Source: Chryseobacterium paludis
Lineage (GTDB): Bacteria > Bacteroidota > Bacteroidia > Flavobacteriales > Weeksellaceae
Length of the DNA: 64,000 nt
Assembly (NCBI RefSeq): GCF_025403485.1
Contig: NZ_CP099966.1
Coordinates: forward strand, 992,001-1,056,000
Direction: 5' to 3'
Shown one piece after another: positions 62,487 through 64,000 of this stretch (position 1 is the stretch's first letter; every line of letters begins with the position of its first letter). The translations under genes and the position numbers were made by a program. The notes under the pieces are model-generated. The model did not search any database. It had not been told where the DNA came from and saw nothing but the letters and a program-made list of their open reading frames with translations.

Positions 62487-63353
62487 ATGGAAAAAATCCT
62501 AAAACCTATGTCCGGCTATATAACACTGGTAATTTGCCTTGTTTTATTTATAGCTGCTGTTTACTTATTTATAAGTGGAGTAGATCAAAGTATTACTTAT
62601 GTTGTTTTAGCAATGGTATGTTTTCTAACTTCTTGTTTCTTTTTGAAAGGCTTAATGATCATTCAGCCTAATCATTCAAGAGTATTGAACTTCTTTGGAA
62701 AATATGTTGGAACAGTAAAAGATAACGGACTGTTCTTTATTAACCCATTGTATTCCTCACAAAAAATATCACTCCGTTCTGAAAATTTACAGGGACAGAC
62801 TTTAAAAGTGAATGATAAGATGGGAAATCCAATTGAAATTGCTGTCGTTATTGTATGGAAAGTGGGCGATACTTATAGAGCAGCTTTTGATGTTGAGCGT
62901 TATTCTGATTTTGTAAAAATGCAAAGTGAAGCTGCTGTGCGTCATTTGGCTATGAGTTTTCCTTATGATAATTTAGAGGATGATCATGCTCCGATTACCT
63001 TGAGAGAGGGTGGTGACAAGATCAATTCTATCCTGGAACAGGAACTTACAGATCGTCTCTCAAAGGCAGGAATTGTGATTCAGGAAGCTAGGATATCACA
63101 TCTGGCATATGCATCAGAAATCGCGGGAGCAATGCTTCAGAGACAGCAGGCCACTGCTATTGTTGCGGCAAGGACAAAAATTGTAGAAGGGGCCGTTGGA
63201 ATGGTTGATCTGGCATTAAAAAAACTTTCTGCAGAGAATATCGTAGAATTAGATGATGAAAGAAAGGCTGCCATGGTTAGTAATCTTATGGTGGTTCTTT
63301 GTGGTGAAAAAGCGGCACAGCCTATTTTAAATGCAGGAACTTTATATAATTAA
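62487..63353 (+). CDS. SPFH (band 7/prohibitin-like) membrane protein
   Basis: This 288-residue protein has two N-terminal membrane helices (about residues 10-60, a hairpin) followed by an SPFH/band 7 domain with the PHB pattern: IQPNHSRVLNFFGKYVGTVK, NGLFFINPLYS, RSENLQGQTLKVNDK, and LTDRLSKAGIVIQEARISHL near residue 190. It resembles slipin/stomatin-type scaffold proteins that organise membrane microdomains. A ribbon-helix-helix gene follows after 73 bases on the same strand. Confidence 0.9.
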   Translation: MEKILKPMSGYITLVICLVLFIAAVYLFISGVDQSITYVVLAMVCFLTSCFFLKGLMIIQPNHSRVLNFFGKYVGTVKDNGLFFINPLYSSQKISLRSENLQGQTLKVNDKMGNPIEIAVVIVWKVGDTYRAAFDVERYSDFVKMQSEAAVRHLAMSFPYDNLEDDHAPITLREGGDKINSILEQELTDRLSKAGIVIQEARISHLAYASEIAGAMLQRQQATAIVAARTKIVEGAVGMVDLALKKLSAENIVELDDERKAAMVSNLMVVLCGEKAAQPILNAGTLYN

Positions 63354-63426
63354 AATTCCTGCCAACTTAAAAGCAAGAAGACTTGAAATTTAAAAAAGTC
63401 TTTGTTTGAAATTTTAAAAATAAAAA

Positions 63427-63621
63427 ATGAAACCTCAAAAATCTCAAAATTCTTCCGAAAGCACTCAAAAAGGCAAAAAATCCTTTGTGATAAGGATCGA
63501 AGAATCTACTTACAAACTTCTGGAAAAATGGGCAAATGATGAATTCAGAAGTGTAAATGGACAAATTGAGTATTTGCTTCATCAAAATCTTGTTGAGTCC
63601 GGAAGAAAGAAAAAGGAATAG
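63427..63621 (+). CDS. Arc-type ribbon-helix-helix DNA-binding protein
   Basis: This 64-residue protein has a basic, Ser/Gln-rich N-terminus (about residues 1-18) and then an RHH fold: SFVIRIEESTYKLLEKWAND forms the beta-strand and first helix, and FRSVNGQIEYLLHQNLVE forms the second helix. It would bind DNA as a dimer of dimers like Arc/MetJ. It is the second gene of a pair with the SPFH protein, and the inverted repeat before that gene is a likely target. No toxin is adjacent. Confidence 0.85.
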   Translation: MKPQKSQNSSESTQKGKKSFVIRIEESTYKLLEKWANDEFRSVNGQIEYLLHQNLVESGRKKKE

Positions 63622-63725
63622 TTAAAAGTGAAAACTCAAATCGTAAAGTTGCAGAAGTGATATAGAAAATTATTGATTTTTATCCGCTTTGTGATTAATA
63701 AAAGAAAACTTAACTAAAGCATAGT

Positions 63726-63756
63726 AAAAAAGCAGGGAAATTTTCTCTGCTTTTTT
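63726..63756. terminator. bidirectional terminator
   Basis: A stem of about 13 pairs formed by AAAAAGCAGGGAAA (63726 onward) with TTTTCTCTGCTTTTT, with one G-U pair, flanked by A and T runs. It serves both the Arc gene and the convergent small gene. Confidence 0.78.
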
Positions 63757-63774
63757 ATTTTATGAATAACCTTA

Positions 63775-63969
63775 TTAATCAAATAAAGTAGTAAAATACG
63801 TGCTAATAATAGTCCAGAAATTCTTTCCCAGGAAATAGATCAGTGTAGAAGTTATAATCCCTTTTACAGTAAAAAATATAATCCCTCCGATCCCAAAACG
63901 CTTAACCCATTGTTTCCATTTTGAAGTATCCTCTTTTTCGGGTTCGTTTATTGGTTTCTTATTTTCCAT
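63775..63969 (-). CDS. small membrane protein
   Basis: This 64-residue protein has a charged N-terminus (KKPINEPEKEDTSKWKQW) followed by two hydrophobic segments (about residues 27-48 and 50-64). It resembles the small single-helix proteins found widely in Chryseobacterium. Function unknown. The upstream region continues beyond the window. Confidence 0.6.
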   Translation of the reverse strand: MENKKPINEPEKEDTSKWKQWVKRFGIGGIIFFTVKGIITSTLIYFLGKNFWTIISTYFTTLFD

Positions 63970-64000
63970 TTCTGAAATTAAAATATTGGTATTACAAAGA

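Overview
The window is AT-rich chromosomal DNA from a member of the Bacteroidota, class Flavobacteriia, most like Chryseobacterium or a close Weeksellaceae relative. This rests on gene content and signals rather than a database search: a PorQ-type type IX secretion protein, a DUF2490 protein, a fused CcsB/CcsA cytochrome c biogenesis protein, Ig/DUF11-type surface protein architecture, many short SCxK-type lipoprotein signals, and promoters of the Bacteroidota type (TTG, about 20 bases, TAnnTTTG). I see no rRNA, tRNA, CRISPR array, prophage or intact insertion sequence.

Layout. 1-7 kb: an AraC regulator followed by a complete tripartite RND efflux operon. 7-14.4 kb: accessory genes, including a secreted calcium-loop protein, a P-loop ATPase, a GlxA-type DJ-1/AraC regulator, a DinB-like protein, a lipoprotein, an S41 peptidase and a TPR-HTH signalling protein. 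14.6-17.7 kb: a five-gene operon of small membrane proteins and a lipoprotein with no clear function. 18-21 kb: two alpha/beta hydrolases and an NAD(P)-binding protein. 21-27.9 kb: uvrA, a probable small RNA, a TonB-dependent receptor with a DUF2490 protein, an HD hydrolase and a YegP protein. 28-34.6 kb: a fatty-acid beta-oxidation operon arranged as in Bacillus fadNAE (marR, fadN, fadA, fadE, all on the minus strand), with two near-identical palindromic operators before marR and a decayed four-helix-bundle gene lodged between fadA and fadE. 34.6-39.4 kb: FecCD-type metal/siderophore ABC genes, a TlpA-like thioredoxin lipoprotein, a PaaE-like reductase and a SanA/YdcF protein. 39.4-53 kb: core envelope and cell-cycle genes (TamA/BamA-like protein, SpoU methyltransferase, holin-X and YtxH proteins, cmk, porQ, pyrH, frr, an LptF/LptG permease, lolA, ftsK). 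53-57.5 kb: a long gene-poor leader, then a large adhesin-like surface protein and a small secreted protein that share a C-terminal motif. 57.6-64 kb: isochorismatase-family hydrolase, Crp/Fnr regulator, ccsBA, and an SPFH protein paired with an Arc-type ribbon-helix-helix protein.

How the genes work together. The clearest regulatory circuit is MarR with the fad genes: one palindrome lies directly upstream of a perfect -7 box, so MarR probably represses its own operon and is probably relieved by an acyl ligand. Two other circuits are suggested by palindromes at promoters: an Fnr-like TTGA(N6)TCAA site before the isochorismatase-crp pair, and an ATGATAT inverted repeat before the SPFH-Arc pair. 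The best candidates for something undescribed are the five-gene membrane operon, the SPFH-RHH pair with its operator, the small RNA candidate upstream of the TonB receptor, and the broken four-helix gene with flanking inverted repeats.
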